Shown here: piece by piece, positions 25,556 through 36,299 of the stretch
How positions within the stretch are numbered: position 1 is the first letter of the stretch
Layout of the letters: every line of letters starts with the position of its first letter
Source: Pilaira anomala
Taxonomy: Eukaryota > Mucoromycota > Mucoromycetes > Mucorales > Mucoraceae
Length of the DNA: 64,000 nucleotides
Reading direction: 5' to 3'
NCBI GenBank assembly: GCA_025716855.1
Contig: JAIXMQ010000093.1
Span: 1 to 64,000 of the forward strand
Position numbers and translations under genes: made by a program
The notes under the pieces: model-generated
The model's database searches: none
What the model was told of the DNA's origin: nothing
Seen by the model: only the letters and a program-made list of their open reading frames with translations

Positions 25556-27074
25556 TGGTACCGTTATAATGCTTATATAATTTAAAGCATAAAAAAAACG
25601 CCCTCCAACGTATTCAACTCGCATAAATTGCCACTTACAATTAATGTAGGCAGAATAAAAAAACAGTTAAAGGTAGAATTTATAGTTTTATGTATAAACA
25701 GAAGTAATGATATATTAAAAATATTTGTTTTTTTTTATTTATTAATGGCTAGATAAAAAAAAAGTGTTTCTATTGGTTCTCAAAGTAATTATAAAAACTA
25801 CAACGATACTAACAGGACAACAGCCACGTGAAGGCGGAAACACATCTAGTCACAAAAATATTACCGCTTGTAAAGTGTTAGTGGATGCAATAAAACCCAA
25901 GATACGATCAACTGGATCTGCTCATGCAAGCATATTGTGTTAGACATACAATCACGTCCCGCGGTCTATTTACCCGTCATCAACTAACGGTACCCTATTC
26001 TGTATCGTCAAACAAGTAGAAGATTCATAAAAACCGCTCGACTAACGAGACATACAATCAAGACATCCCGCTCTTACTACTTATTATCCGTACCGAATAC
26101 CAACAAGCAAAGAATTTTGATTATAGAACAAGGCTCACCGGTCAAGAGTCCCTGCTTCCTTCTCGCCTGAGCCGAAGCCCAACTTGTATGATACCAGCTT
26201 ATTAACTTCACTATACGACCCTTGCTTTACACTCAATGAGGTTGTTACAATTATCACAAAACGGAGGACACATGCCCAGACTACCCAGAACTTTTGACCA
26301 GCGAAATTGTCACATTCAATACCAAGAACAAGAGCTACCAAATAAGACATCCAAATAACAAACTGCACTTGCTCTTCCATACACTACCACTTCACCATCA
26401 CGCATTGGCTGCATTACTCCGAAAGTATATCAAATCCCCCAGTCTTCCCCCTATTGATAAGTACCCCTCATCCTATGCAGCCACCCAACACTAGTTCATG
26501 CCTACAATATCTTGAGCTATGTACAGTGGCAACCAAGAGGTGAATGCCACTTCAGCGAGTAGTCTTGTAGTAACACTACTCCTAGGAAAATCAAACGTCT
26601 ATAAAAATTATGCATCCTTAGTATACTAACAGCTTTTCATGTAAAATACAGTGGCCTTCCCAACGGCTTCTACGCGAAATGATGGCGTGCAATCTTTGAA
26701 AAGACCTGAGATCACCATACAAAGAGGTTCTACATCCCTTGCTCCTTGACTTATGGGTTTTTGATAAAGTATACCTTGTCTAAACTCGGTAAGGGAGTTA
26801 CAGGATTGAAGGGTTATTCTTTTCTCAGCCACCCTCTGTCTTGAAAGTGTCTTGCACCGATGGAATATCTAAAGTGCAGCCATTTTTTTTTTTATTTATT
26901 TGTATGTACAGTTGTTACAATGTCCAGCATTCAAACGAAGAGAAGTATTTACAAGATTGATGTGATAGTTATGTACAGAGACAATTGACAACGAGATTTG
27001 ATATTTACAGAAGATATATACATTGTTGTCTTGAAAAGGAGAGATATATACAAGTGTTTTCGAAAGTGTCCAGC

Positions 27075-27118
<44 letters not shown>

Positions 27119-28703
27119 GGCTGACTACACTTTAGAACCACCGACACAAGGCACCAACACTTCAGAGCATGACCGAGAAAAAAATAAACCTAGAATCCTG
27201 TAAGCCCCTTACCAAGACTAAACAAGATAGACAATAACAATAACACCATTGGGCAAAGATCAAGCAATACAGAACCAATCCATACGATGAAGAACTCAAG
27301 CCCTAAACAAAGATCACACACGGCTGCCACCACCAACCACCATTCCGCTCCACCACAGACAAAAGGACGCACCATATCTATACAAAAATGGCTATCGGTA
27401 CCTCCGCAACACCATTTATAGAACAGATAATCACCTAGGTATCAACATGCTACTACACTACTACAAGCTTCCATGATAAACACGTTGAGAAGTATGCGGT
27501 TCACCCAAGACGTAAATAAGCAATTCCTAGTGCTGTACACCACATCAGAGAAATATAAATCAAAGAGAATCAACCGGTTTTACTAGCATACCCCGTCGTA
27601 ACCATCACCACGTACGCAACTGGGTGGCCTCTTTGTGTATCAAGAGATGAGCCGTCATCTTTCCGTCTACATCTAGTAAGAACCAGACCAGTACCAAAAT
27701 TCAAATTGCGGTCTACTCGTCAGATACATCTGCAACTTCGTTCCGTTGCCATAAAAGCAGGTTTCGATTGAGTACGGTTTAGAGAAGAAGGAAAAAAGGA
27801 AAAAAAAAAGAAAACAAGTAAAAAAAAAATTTATGTCAAAGTAGACAATGAAGGGTTTTTCGTATTATTTCAAGTTCTAGTTGGATAGCCACTGTATTAT
27901 TAATACCATAACGCCAATGCACTGTGTGAAAAAGAAGCTTAGCATAAATTTTCCCATTATGGATATACTCGATTCTTATGGGTATCATATATTTTTTCAC
28001 ACGCCACGTAAGAAAAAGTTTAGTTTCTTTTTCTTCTCTGTTGAAGCCGCAACAGCAACTCCAAATATTATGTTCGATGCATCAACAACAGTCTATACCA
28101 TGTCAGTTTAATAAAACTGTATTTGAAAATAAAAAGGACTTTCTTGTTTTTAAGCCAATTGATGAATTTCTACTTTGGGAAAAACCATCCACCTGATATA
28201 AATAGCGTACCCTGCCGCTAATACAAAAGTATAAGGGATTGCTTGCTACGTCTCGGGTGATAGTAATACTTCTCAATATGTCTAACATGGAAGCTTGCAC
28301 TATAATAGTATTATGGTGATATATGATGATGATACAGATATTTTGAAAAACTGATAACTTTATATAATATGGAACTGGTGAATTTTCTATCTATGATGAA
28401 GCGAAAGTAAGTAGATGTGTCAATATTTGCTGCAGCTTTCTTCTATCACAACAGCACTTTCAGAACTAGATTTATTCTTCTTCTCTCTTCTTGCCCTTCC
28501 AGTTAAGAAGGATACAGCAACTTTCATACGCCAATATTACAAGTCTAAATTATGCTAAAAGAACCATGTCGTCATTATCAGCTAGCCACAAGGTTTTTAA
28601 TAACTTTATGCAAGCGTTTATGTAAGCGTGTCACAAAAAAAAAGTTGGCGCATATTTATATTAAGATCTATACCAACCGTTAATAATACTATTATTTCTT
28701 TCG
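25181..28703. other. Gene-poor island, GC-richer patches and T runs
   Basis: No gene I can support. T runs lie at about 25519-25552 and 27077-27117. Between 25800 and 27800 the base composition is clearly less AT-rich than the surrounding genes. Minus-strand open frames at 26135-26380 and 27190-27375 encode hydrophobic segments (FWVVWACVLRFVIIVTT; PMVLLLLSILFSLG) but have no start-to-stop gene model. They could be relics of membrane-protein genes related to the one suggested at 22449-23494. Confidence 0.4.
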
Positions 28704-28982
28704 ATGGAATTACTAAATAAAGATTCTACTTATAGTCATATTCTTTATTGGGGTCGTTTTAGAAGTTTTAAAGATAAACGTTTATTTCCAATAAAATATA
28801 TGAAGAAGAATGAGGTAAAATATTATATAATAATGATTATAGCTTGGAACAAAAGGATTATTTTTAGTTTGTAGGGGACTAAACAAAAGGATTATTTAAC
28901 ATTTGTTGATAATACTCCTGGCGGCTTTTTTAAATTTTCTGAAAATATTGGGAGGCTAATGGGTGGGAAAAAAAAAGACGTT

Positions 28983-28985
<3 letters not shown>
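28704..28985 (+). other. Possible short two-exon reading frame
   Basis: The ATG at 28704 opens 37 codons (28704-28814) ending at a GTAAAA donor. An acceptor at 28874 joins it in phase 0 to an open frame (TKQKDYLTFVDNTPGG) that runs into a 57-nt A tract at 28986-29042. An alternative explanation uses the opposite strand of 28896-28955 as the last exon of the neighbouring minus-strand gene. I cannot choose between the two. Confidence 0.25.

Positions 28986-29042
<57 letters not shown>
28986..29042. repeat. 57-nt A homopolymer
   Basis: Uninterrupted A run directly beyond the repeat-protein gene. Its length is likely to be approximate in any assembly. Confidence 0.9.
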
Positions 29043-29045
<3 letters not shown>

Positions 29046-29058
29046 GTGTATGTGTGAA

Positions 29059-30351
29059 TCAGCTTACCTTATTTGAAAAGCTCAAATCTTTATCTACAAA
29101 AGTCCAATCTTCATCAAAGGTTGGAACTTTTGGTTTTTGGATAAGAACCATATCATCGATATCTTCAGTATGTAAAGAAATACCATCATCTTTCATATGG
29201 ATAGTATCTTTCATAGCATCGGCAAATGCATCTGGATACCAGGTTGATTCATGGTAAAGTACACCAGCAGAAAGGTCAGTACCAACATCACTAACATCAT
29301 CATCATCACTAACATCACCAACACCACCAACATCATCAACACCACCAACATCATCAACACCACCAACATCATCAACACCACCAGCATTAGTTTCATACAA
29401 AGATTTGCTATCTTTCAATTGGACAGTTTCTGTGACAGCATTGGCAAAAGAAGCTGGATACCAGGTTGATTCGTGGTAAAGTACACCAGCAGAAAGGTCA
29501 ATACCAATATCACCAACGTCATCATCATCATCACCAATATCACCAATATCACCAATATCACCGACATCACCAACATCACCAGCATTAGTTTCATACAATG
29601 ATTTACTATCATTCAATTTGACAGTTTCTGCGACAGCATCGGCAAAGGAAGCTGGATACCAGGTTGATTCGTGGTAAAGTACACCAGCAGAAAGGTCAGT
29701 ACCAACATCATTAACATCATCATCATCACCAGCATCACCAACATCACCAGCATCACCGACATAACCAACATCACCAGCATCACCAACATCACCAGCATCA
29801 CCAACATCACCAGCATCACCAACATCACCAGCATCACCAACATCACCAGCATTAGGCTTATACAAAGATTTACTATCTTTCAATTTGACAGCATCGGCAA
29901 AAGAAGCTGGATACCAAGTGGATTTACCAAGAAGTACTGCAGCGGAAAGATCAGTACCAACACCATTAACATTTGCTTTTGCTTGAGATTCATTGCGGCC
30001 CATTTGGAATGAATAATCTCCCATTGATTTCTTCATAACAAAAAAGTTGTACACAGCGGAAGCACCATAGACAAGTGATTGAGCAATACCAGTTGATAAA
30101 CCTTTAGCCATAATATCAAGACATTTAAGGCGGGGCACATGGGAATTCATAAGCTCTTCCATTTCTTGAGTGACACGAGGAGGTACATGATAAGGATCAT
30201 ATTGGGCATCTGTAGTTGAACGTTTATCATCACCCGTAGCATAAGCTTGATAATCCTTGATAGAGGAATTGAGGCTGTCAAAACAGCTGGAGACGTAGAA
30301 AAGATATTGTCTTGCAAAAGCAGAAACAGAAGAAAACTCGAATGAGAACAT
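29059..30351 (-). CDS. Unrecognised protein with four long internal repeats and acidic GDVGDAG-type linkers
   Basis: From the ATG at 30351 the frame gives 430 residues to TGA at 29059. The N-terminal part (about 130 residues) has a small Ala/Gly-rich helix region (MAKGLSTGIAQSLVYGASAV). After it come four copies of a unit centred on GTDLSAGVLYHESTWYP, followed by FADAV and a DSKSLYETNAG segment, separated by acidic linkers of repeated GDV, GDA, GDI or GGVDDV. There is no signal peptide or clear membrane segment. A strong donor GTAAGC at 29062-29067 could splice to an exon at 28896-28955 (PPNIFRKFKKAARSIINK, then a stop), giving 447 residues and a basic tail. I recognise no family. Confidence 0.7.
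   Translation of the reverse strand: MFSFEFSSVSAFARQYLFYVSSCFDSLNSSIKDYQAYATGDDKRSTTDAQYDPYHVPPRVTQEMEELMNSHVPRLKCLDIMAKGLSTGIAQSLVYGASAVYNFFVMKKSMGDYSFQMGRNESQAKANVNGVGTDLSAAVLLGKSTWYPASFADAVKLKDSKSLYKPNAGDVGDAGDVGDAGDVGDAGDVGDAGDVGYVGDAGDVGDAGDDDDVNDVGTDLSAGVLYHESTWYPASFADAVAETVKLNDSKSLYETNAGDVGDVGDIGDIGDIGDDDDDVGDIGIDLSAGVLYHESTWYPASFANAVTETVQLKDSKSLYETNAGGVDDVGGVDDVGGVDDVGGVGDVSDDDDVSDVGTDLSAGVLYHESTWYPDAFADAMKDTIHMKDDGISLHTEDIDDMVLIQKPKVPTFDEDWTFVDKDLSFSNKVS
29275..29850. repeat. Coding minisatellites (ATCACCAACATCACCAGC-type units)
   Basis: Three clusters inside the coding region (about 29283-29390, 29503-29585, 29703-29852), built from 9- and 18-nt units that keep the reading frame. 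The third is the longest and most regular. Each encodes the acidic linker between two protein repeats. Confidence 0.85.
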
Positions 30352-32973
30352 AATTATCAAGACTTTAGAATAAAATAAAGTAGTTGTTTGAATAAAGAAA
30401 AAAAAAAAAAAGAGGGTGAAAGGACAACCAGCTTTATATAAGATAAAGTTTACTAGAAAGACTGTTTTTTTTAAAAAAGGACAAGGCTATGGTATTTGTT
30501 TATCAACACAACCATCAACCGAGTTTTTTTTTTTTTTTTTTTTTTTTTTATAGCCCAGTTATTAAAAAGGTTATGTAATCATAGGAAGTACACAATGCAA
30601 ATTAATTTTCGGTTCTTTAGTCTGGAACACGTCCGAAATAATATGATAATTCCCTTCAGATCTTATACAAAAGCATTTTTCTAACGCCCACCAAATAAAA
30701 CCTAATTTCACTTTTCTTTATTTTATATAATAATGGAAGTGCCTATATAATTCAAGAAATGCATTACTTTAATTTCTCATTTGATGAAATAGTTTTCTTT
30801 TGATGAAATTGTTTTCTCTTTTGCTTTTAATTTTACCGTATGACAGCATGTCATTAGTCTGACAGCTTTGCTGATTTGAAGTAAAAGAAAAAAAAAAAGC
30901 TTAAATAAACCAAAATACTCGAGTTTCAACAACAAATTCAATACCTTTTCAGTTAAAGTTACAGTATTGTGTTTTGAAATAGAAAATCCTCATAATGTCA
31001 GCTCATAAATAAGCATTGGTACGAAGCTTTAATTTTTGAGATATTATTCTAATTTATGAAGTAAGAGGCTTTTTTATTTGTCCACACCAAAAAAGATGAT
31101 ATTGATGAAACGCAAACATGTTTATTTAATTTTTTTTATTACAAAACAAAACATGATGAATCTTTCATGCCACTGCTTGTTTGATTACATACACTATCCA
31201 GGCAAGATATTTCATCAAGAAAGAACAACTTTGAAACCTGTAGTATAATACATCTGTTAGTAATGTGGTAAGATATTATTAAATAACTCCATTAACTTTA
31301 TCACTAATAAATTTCAATAAAAAAAGCTCTTTATGAAAAGACACTCACAGGTCTCAATCGGCTGTAATATTCTAGCGAAGAGAGTAGATCAGCTTAAAAT
31401 GATAAATATTTTTCCTTCTCCGCAATATACAAAAAGGTTATCAACAGAAGAAGTTAGTATGGCAAAAACCAATTATTCGCTGTTTTTTTTTCTCAGGTGA
31501 AAGTATCTAAATAAATAAATAAAAAAAAAAAACTTGGGGTATATAATATACTTAGACCTACATCAAAAAACCGAAACGAAGGTGGTGATTTGCTCTTTTG
31601 AAAAATAGCTTTTCGGCTAGTCTCGTCCAACTATCTTTCTCCTCCATTGCTGCATATATCTTTAAGTTTTGACTTTCCATATAAAAAATTGAATACTTAG
31701 CAGATTTTTTTTTTTGAAAGATTCGCCACTTGTAGTAGATGGAATCTTTAAAGCTTTGGCTTTATATGAAAAAGTTAAAAGTAATTTTAACCATTTTTTG
31801 TAAATAATTTCGGTTGGTAGACAAATTGATCCCGAGGTGGCCAAACGTAATGTATTGTCACTTCTAATGTTTATTTTATGTATTTTTGCGATTGACTTCA
31901 ACTGGCCTGATTGCCAGATTCTTTTATCAAGTTTCTTTTCTGAACTAATCTTTGATACATATTTCAATCTCGTTCGAAAGTTTTAAGATAATAAAGCGCA
32001 TCATAGATTGTGATTTGTTTTACCACCGTCTTCTTTAAGGCCATTCCAGTTAAAGCTTACACCCTCGTCTGTTAAGAAGCCGTTTCAAGCATTCACGATG
32101 AGCTGTGTTGCGTATCCGACATAATAGGCATATGTATATAGCCACATTGTCTTGATTCGATACTTCTTCATTTTCCGCAACTTGTTCGTTACCCTAAAAT
32201 ACTTGCTCACTGCGTTGAAACCATCACTTAGCTTGTTAGTCCTAGGGTTGGTCCTCTTCCTGCAAAGACCCTCCTTTACCATCACGGCAAATTCTTGATA
32301 CGCCATAATCCTTGATTCCAATTGTATACCCTACATAAAAAGAGCGTTATGGAGTTTATTAGACAACGAACTTCTTTTTGATAAAATTTTGTACTGACAT
32401 ACCTTACCATTGACAACATGTATTATATGCGTTTCAAGAGTTGACCATATCTTGATACTGCCTCTTGCATATAAATCAAACAAGAGATTAAAGTGGTAGT
32501 AGTACAGTAAAGGATATATCCACATATTATTTAAAAGAAAAAGAAAAAGTAAGAAGGGAAAAAGAAAGAAAAAGAGGATGAACAAAAAAAAAAAAAAAAA
32601 AAAAAATTAAAGATTTGGTAATTCTCTCTTTTATTTTCGAAACCATGTTTGATAAGACTTCAATGCCGTTCGAAAGCAACCATCAAAAATAACTTGGCTT
32701 TTACCGAGAGAAAACAAAGACTCGTATTCTTTTTTTCAACAAATTGTTTAATGTCAGCAGCATGATTTTCTTTGGGAAAATAACACACACGTTTCCTTTA
32801 AAATTGCTTACATAAAAACTGAGTTCCTGTGATACTTTTCCCACTTTCTAATCCTATTGAAAAACCGTATCACAATTATACACATAATTTACAGGAACAA
32901 TGCAAAAAGTTAAACAGTAAAGAGTTAAGTTTTTTTATTTTTTTTTAAATATTTAAAAAAAAATCATAGCAAT
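30352..32973. other. Gene-poor stretch
   Basis: About 2.6 kb without a supportable gene. Minus-strand open frames at 31662-31967 and 32085-32321 (for example SKYFRVTNKLRKMKKYRIK) have protein-like composition but no recognisable domain or gene model, and could be relics. T and A runs lie at about 30523-30549 and 32584-32606. Confidence 0.4.
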
Positions 32974-33760
32974 TTAGCGAGAAGTGGCAGCAGCCTTAGG
33001 GGCGAAACCCTTGGCACCTTGCTTGCTAACCTTAGCTTGAGAACCCTACATAATAATAATAAAAAAAGAATGGATTAAAAAAAAATAATTTCTTATAAAA
33101 TCATCAAAAAAAAAAAACTTACAGCAGGGTTGGCAGCCTTCTTGGCAGCAGCAGCGGCCTTCTTGGCGTCCTTGGACTTGGAGATGGCAGCTTGACGAGC
33201 GGCAGCACGGGCATCGGGCTTTTGGTTACGCTTGGCGCGAATAGCATCCCAAGAGGCACCAACAACAGCACGTTCGTGCTTGACGGTACGGCGAGAACGC
33301 TTCTTTTGGAATTCTTCTTGCATACCCTTCTTATTCAAACGACGGTAGATAACAGTCCACTTGATCTTACGGGGGTTCAAACGTTGAATGAAGTAAGAGG
33401 CGGCCTTACCGCTGATGAAACGGAAATGCTATAACAAAAAAATATTAAGTATTTCATTCTTTTTTGACATGTCCTTTTTTTTTTTATTCTTTTTTGCTTA
33501 CTCTAAAAAAAAAATGATGTCAATTAAGAAACTCTTTAAAAAAAATGTATTCTATATTATTAAAAAAATTACCTAGAATCAATACGGACGTAAGTCTTAC
33601 CCTTGGAAGGGTAGATCTTGTGACCAGAGAAAGCGCAAATCTCAAGCCTATAAAAAGTAAAATAAAAAAAATCGAAATAATAGCATGAGTTTATTTGTTC
33701 TTGATTCAACTAAATTGATGGATTATCATCTGGATGGTTTAGATCGATACATTACTTCAT
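32974..33760 (-). CDS. RPL24: Ribosomal protein eL24 (60S L24)
   Basis: Exons 33756-33760 (ATGAA only), 33573-33647, a one-nucleotide exon at 33502, 33123-33428 and 32974-33045 give 152 residues, the normal length for eL24. The zinc-ribbon-like start reads MKLEICAFSGHKIYPSKGKT, then VRIDSR. The core reads HFRFISGKAAS and RLNPRKIKWTVIYRR, followed by the basic Ala/Lys-rich tail. eL24 binds the 60S subunit near the subunit interface. Without the single A at 33502 the second exon ends two bases into a codon and the next exon begins on a codon boundary, so the direct splice would shift the frame. The tiny first exon is typical of fungal ribosomal protein genes. Confidence 0.93.
33502..33502 (-). 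other. Putative one-nucleotide micro-exon in RPL24
   Basis: On the minus strand the sequence reads a T-rich tract, AG, a single A, then GTAAGC. The A completes the AGA arginine codon between DS and HFRF. Flanking introns would be 70 nt (33503-33572) and 73 nt (33429-33501), both normal for this genome, and both have plausible branch sites (TTGAC and ACTTAAT). Confidence 0.7.
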
Positions 33761-34119
33761 TGTTTAAAAATGGGTGCTTATGGGAGCTGAAAGAGGAGGT
33801 ACAATCATCTTTGTTGTAATGGATTGCTTGTACACTTGCTGGGCTCAATAGTCTGCGAAAAAAAACATCCTGGCTTTACTTTGTCCGGTCCGGAACAAAG
33901 AAGAAGGTCAATGGTTTCCTAATTTGGAATGTTTACTCAATCATAACAAGGTATTCCTTTACTCTTAACTGTGTTTCTTGTATTACAACTTGAATCTAAC
34001 CCGGATGATCCGATTGTTTGCCTTATTCTATATTTAAACATTGTGTTCTTTTCTTATTTCAGTTTCTCACACCTTTCTTTTCCGTTTTTTCTTCCTTTTT
34101 TTTTTGTCTTTAAAAGAAA
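33761..34119. promoter_or_regulatory. Divergent promoter region between RPL24 and the proline-rich gene
   Basis: 359 bp between two start codons on opposite strands. T-rich stretches lie just upstream of the right-hand gene. No operator or defined motif is claimed. Confidence 0.4.
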
Positions 34120-34386
34120 ATGTCAAAAGATATAAATGATGAGGAAAATAATAAACGATATCATGAAGAACAAAATGCGAATGAACCAACGTTATCTAAA
34201 TCAACCCCTTCTAGCTCTTGGATGAACGAAGAGAATATAAGTAATAATGGTCAGCAACAAATGAACAGGCATAAACGTGGTTTATCTCAATCTGACATAC
34301 AATATCAAAAGGCACCGCCCACTGATAATAGAAAAGAAAGTAGCCGTCAAGAGCAGCCGCAAGGAGGATATTATCCACAACAACAT

Positions 34387-34418
<32 letters not shown>

Positions 34419-35748
34419 GCAACAACAACAGCAACGTCGTCGTCAACCACCACCACCTCAGCCTCAATACCATGACAACTCATTTTATCCTGACGATCCT
34501 AATAAAAGACCATTAAGAGTAGATCAATTATCAGTAGGAGAAGTACACGCGATTATTGATGAAAATATAGGACTTCGTAACGATATGGAAGCTATGATTC
34601 ATCAATTCCAAATGGAGAAAATGGATTTACAAAGAAGATTAAGGCATATTACTGCCCGAGTACAATATTTGGAAGATTTAAAATGTAATCATGCTTCGCC
34701 CGATCAATTAAATAATGATTTAGTAAAGACATATCCAATGCGTAGACCTTATCATAATCACCATCAGAAACCACCAATGCATAGGTCAAGATCAAAACCT
34801 TCTTTAACTGATAATAATGATAATACTGGTTTTATTCACGAAGACGGTGGTGTAACCAGAAACGAACAAAATTACACAACTGAATCACCTGATGCAATCA
34901 TTCATCATTCCGAAAATAACAACAACAATAACAACAACAACAACAAAACCATTGGTAGAAGGAGATCTAGTGTATTTAGCGATTATTCTCCAATGAGATC
35001 TCATCCCAACGCTAACAGATATAATATGCCACCACCGCCACATATGTATCCTATCTTCCCTCCACCTCCGCCTCCACCCAATTACTTTTTTGGTAACAAT
35101 AATAACAATGGTAGGTTTGAAGATGAAATGATGGCATATAATATGCATCGATTCTATCAAGAAAATCAAGCAAGATCTGACGAAGAAGATGATTTAGATG
35201 ACGACTTTTATTCCACTCGTAAATATTGCGCACCACCTGGTGTACCACCCTTAATGAACGGACCTCCACCACCTCCTCCACCTCCTCCTCCACCACCACC
35301 AGGATTTATGGGTCCAAATCCGATGATGCAAGCACCCCCCCCACCTCCTCCTCCGCCACCACCTCCACCACCTTTAGGTTACGGACCAAGACAAGATTGG
35401 ATGATGGATCCTTATAATGAGCCGCCGCCAGGTCGTCCAATGTATCGTAATAAAAAAAGATATAATATGAGTCAACCCAATTCAGATGATGAAGACGAAA
35501 GAGAAATGATGTATAGGCAAATAGCTGCTGTTGCTCAACAACAGGAAGAAGAAGAAGATATACAAATGATGATGCATCAAATGTCAATGGCTAATTTAGG
35601 TCCTCCACATATGATGCCTCCTCCTCCTCCTCCCCATCCTTCTCTAGGGTTTGTACCAAAATACAATGGTTCAATACGTCGTGTCTCGAGTCGTAGAAGT
35701 GCTCCTGGTAGTAGTCGTTCTTCTATGATAAATGGTGGCACTCGATAA
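34120..35748 (+). CDS. Proline- and glutamine-rich low-complexity protein with a coiled-coil segment
   Basis: Single exon, 542 residues. Layout: polar N-terminus; a Gln tract at about residues 88-108; a predicted coiled coil at about 140-190 (GEVHAIIDENIGLRNDMEAM and onward); Asn tract near 270; then several runs of 5-12 prolines between 300 and 430; an acidic Met-rich stretch; and a basic Ser/Arg tail. Proline runs of this kind often bind profilin, SH3 or WW domains, as in formins and WASP-type proteins. No FH2, WH2 or other catalytic domain is visible, so a role in actin or polarity is speculation. Confidence 0.85.
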
Positions 35749-36299
35749 TTTTTTTTTTTTTTTATTATTCTTTATTATTTAAAAATCTAATAAAAGTTGT
35801 GGTAATATTCTTTCTAAATGTTCTGTATCTAATTTTTTTGTATTCATGTTGATGGTATCCTGTTCTTCTGACGAGCGATGAACTGCTTCTACTCAGTTAA
35901 AAAAAAAATAGTGTAAATAACTATTTGACCTCTTTTTTATAATGTACTTTACCAACAACAAATAAGCGAAGAAATTCCGCTGAAAGTTGTAAAGCATTCT
36001 TGGTTACTAATGGAAGTTACATGAGTTTCAACATTTACTTTTTATACATGTTCAAAGAAACAAACTTTTAGTGTTGTCATTCTTCCAGTTTTTTTTAAAT
36101 ACTTTTTGAACTGTTGCCTGTATTAACAAAAAAAAAAAAAAGTCTCTTTTAGATATGTATATAAAAAAATTACGCATAAATAAAAAAAAAAAAAAATTAC
36201 TGTATCAAATGAACTTTGTTGGTCATCCATGATATAAAAAAAGTAAAAAGTAAAAGAAATGGATTTTTTATTTTGAGTTTTAAAATAAAAAAAATCAAA
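35749..36299. other. Convergent intergenic stretch
   Basis: 3' regions of the proline-rich gene and of the CCDC6-like gene. A and T runs only. Confidence 0.5.

Noticed and set aside
29613..30012. Open frames on both strands in the minisatellite (MLVMLVML and TNITSITN types)
   Set aside because: Out-of-frame readings of the 9/18-nt repeat inside the repeat-protein gene, which has the longest frame and sensible flanks.
34211..35587. Several Val/Leu-rich minus-strand and Ser/Thr-rich plus-strand frames
   Set aside because: Shadows of the Gln and Pro codon runs in the 542-residue gene.
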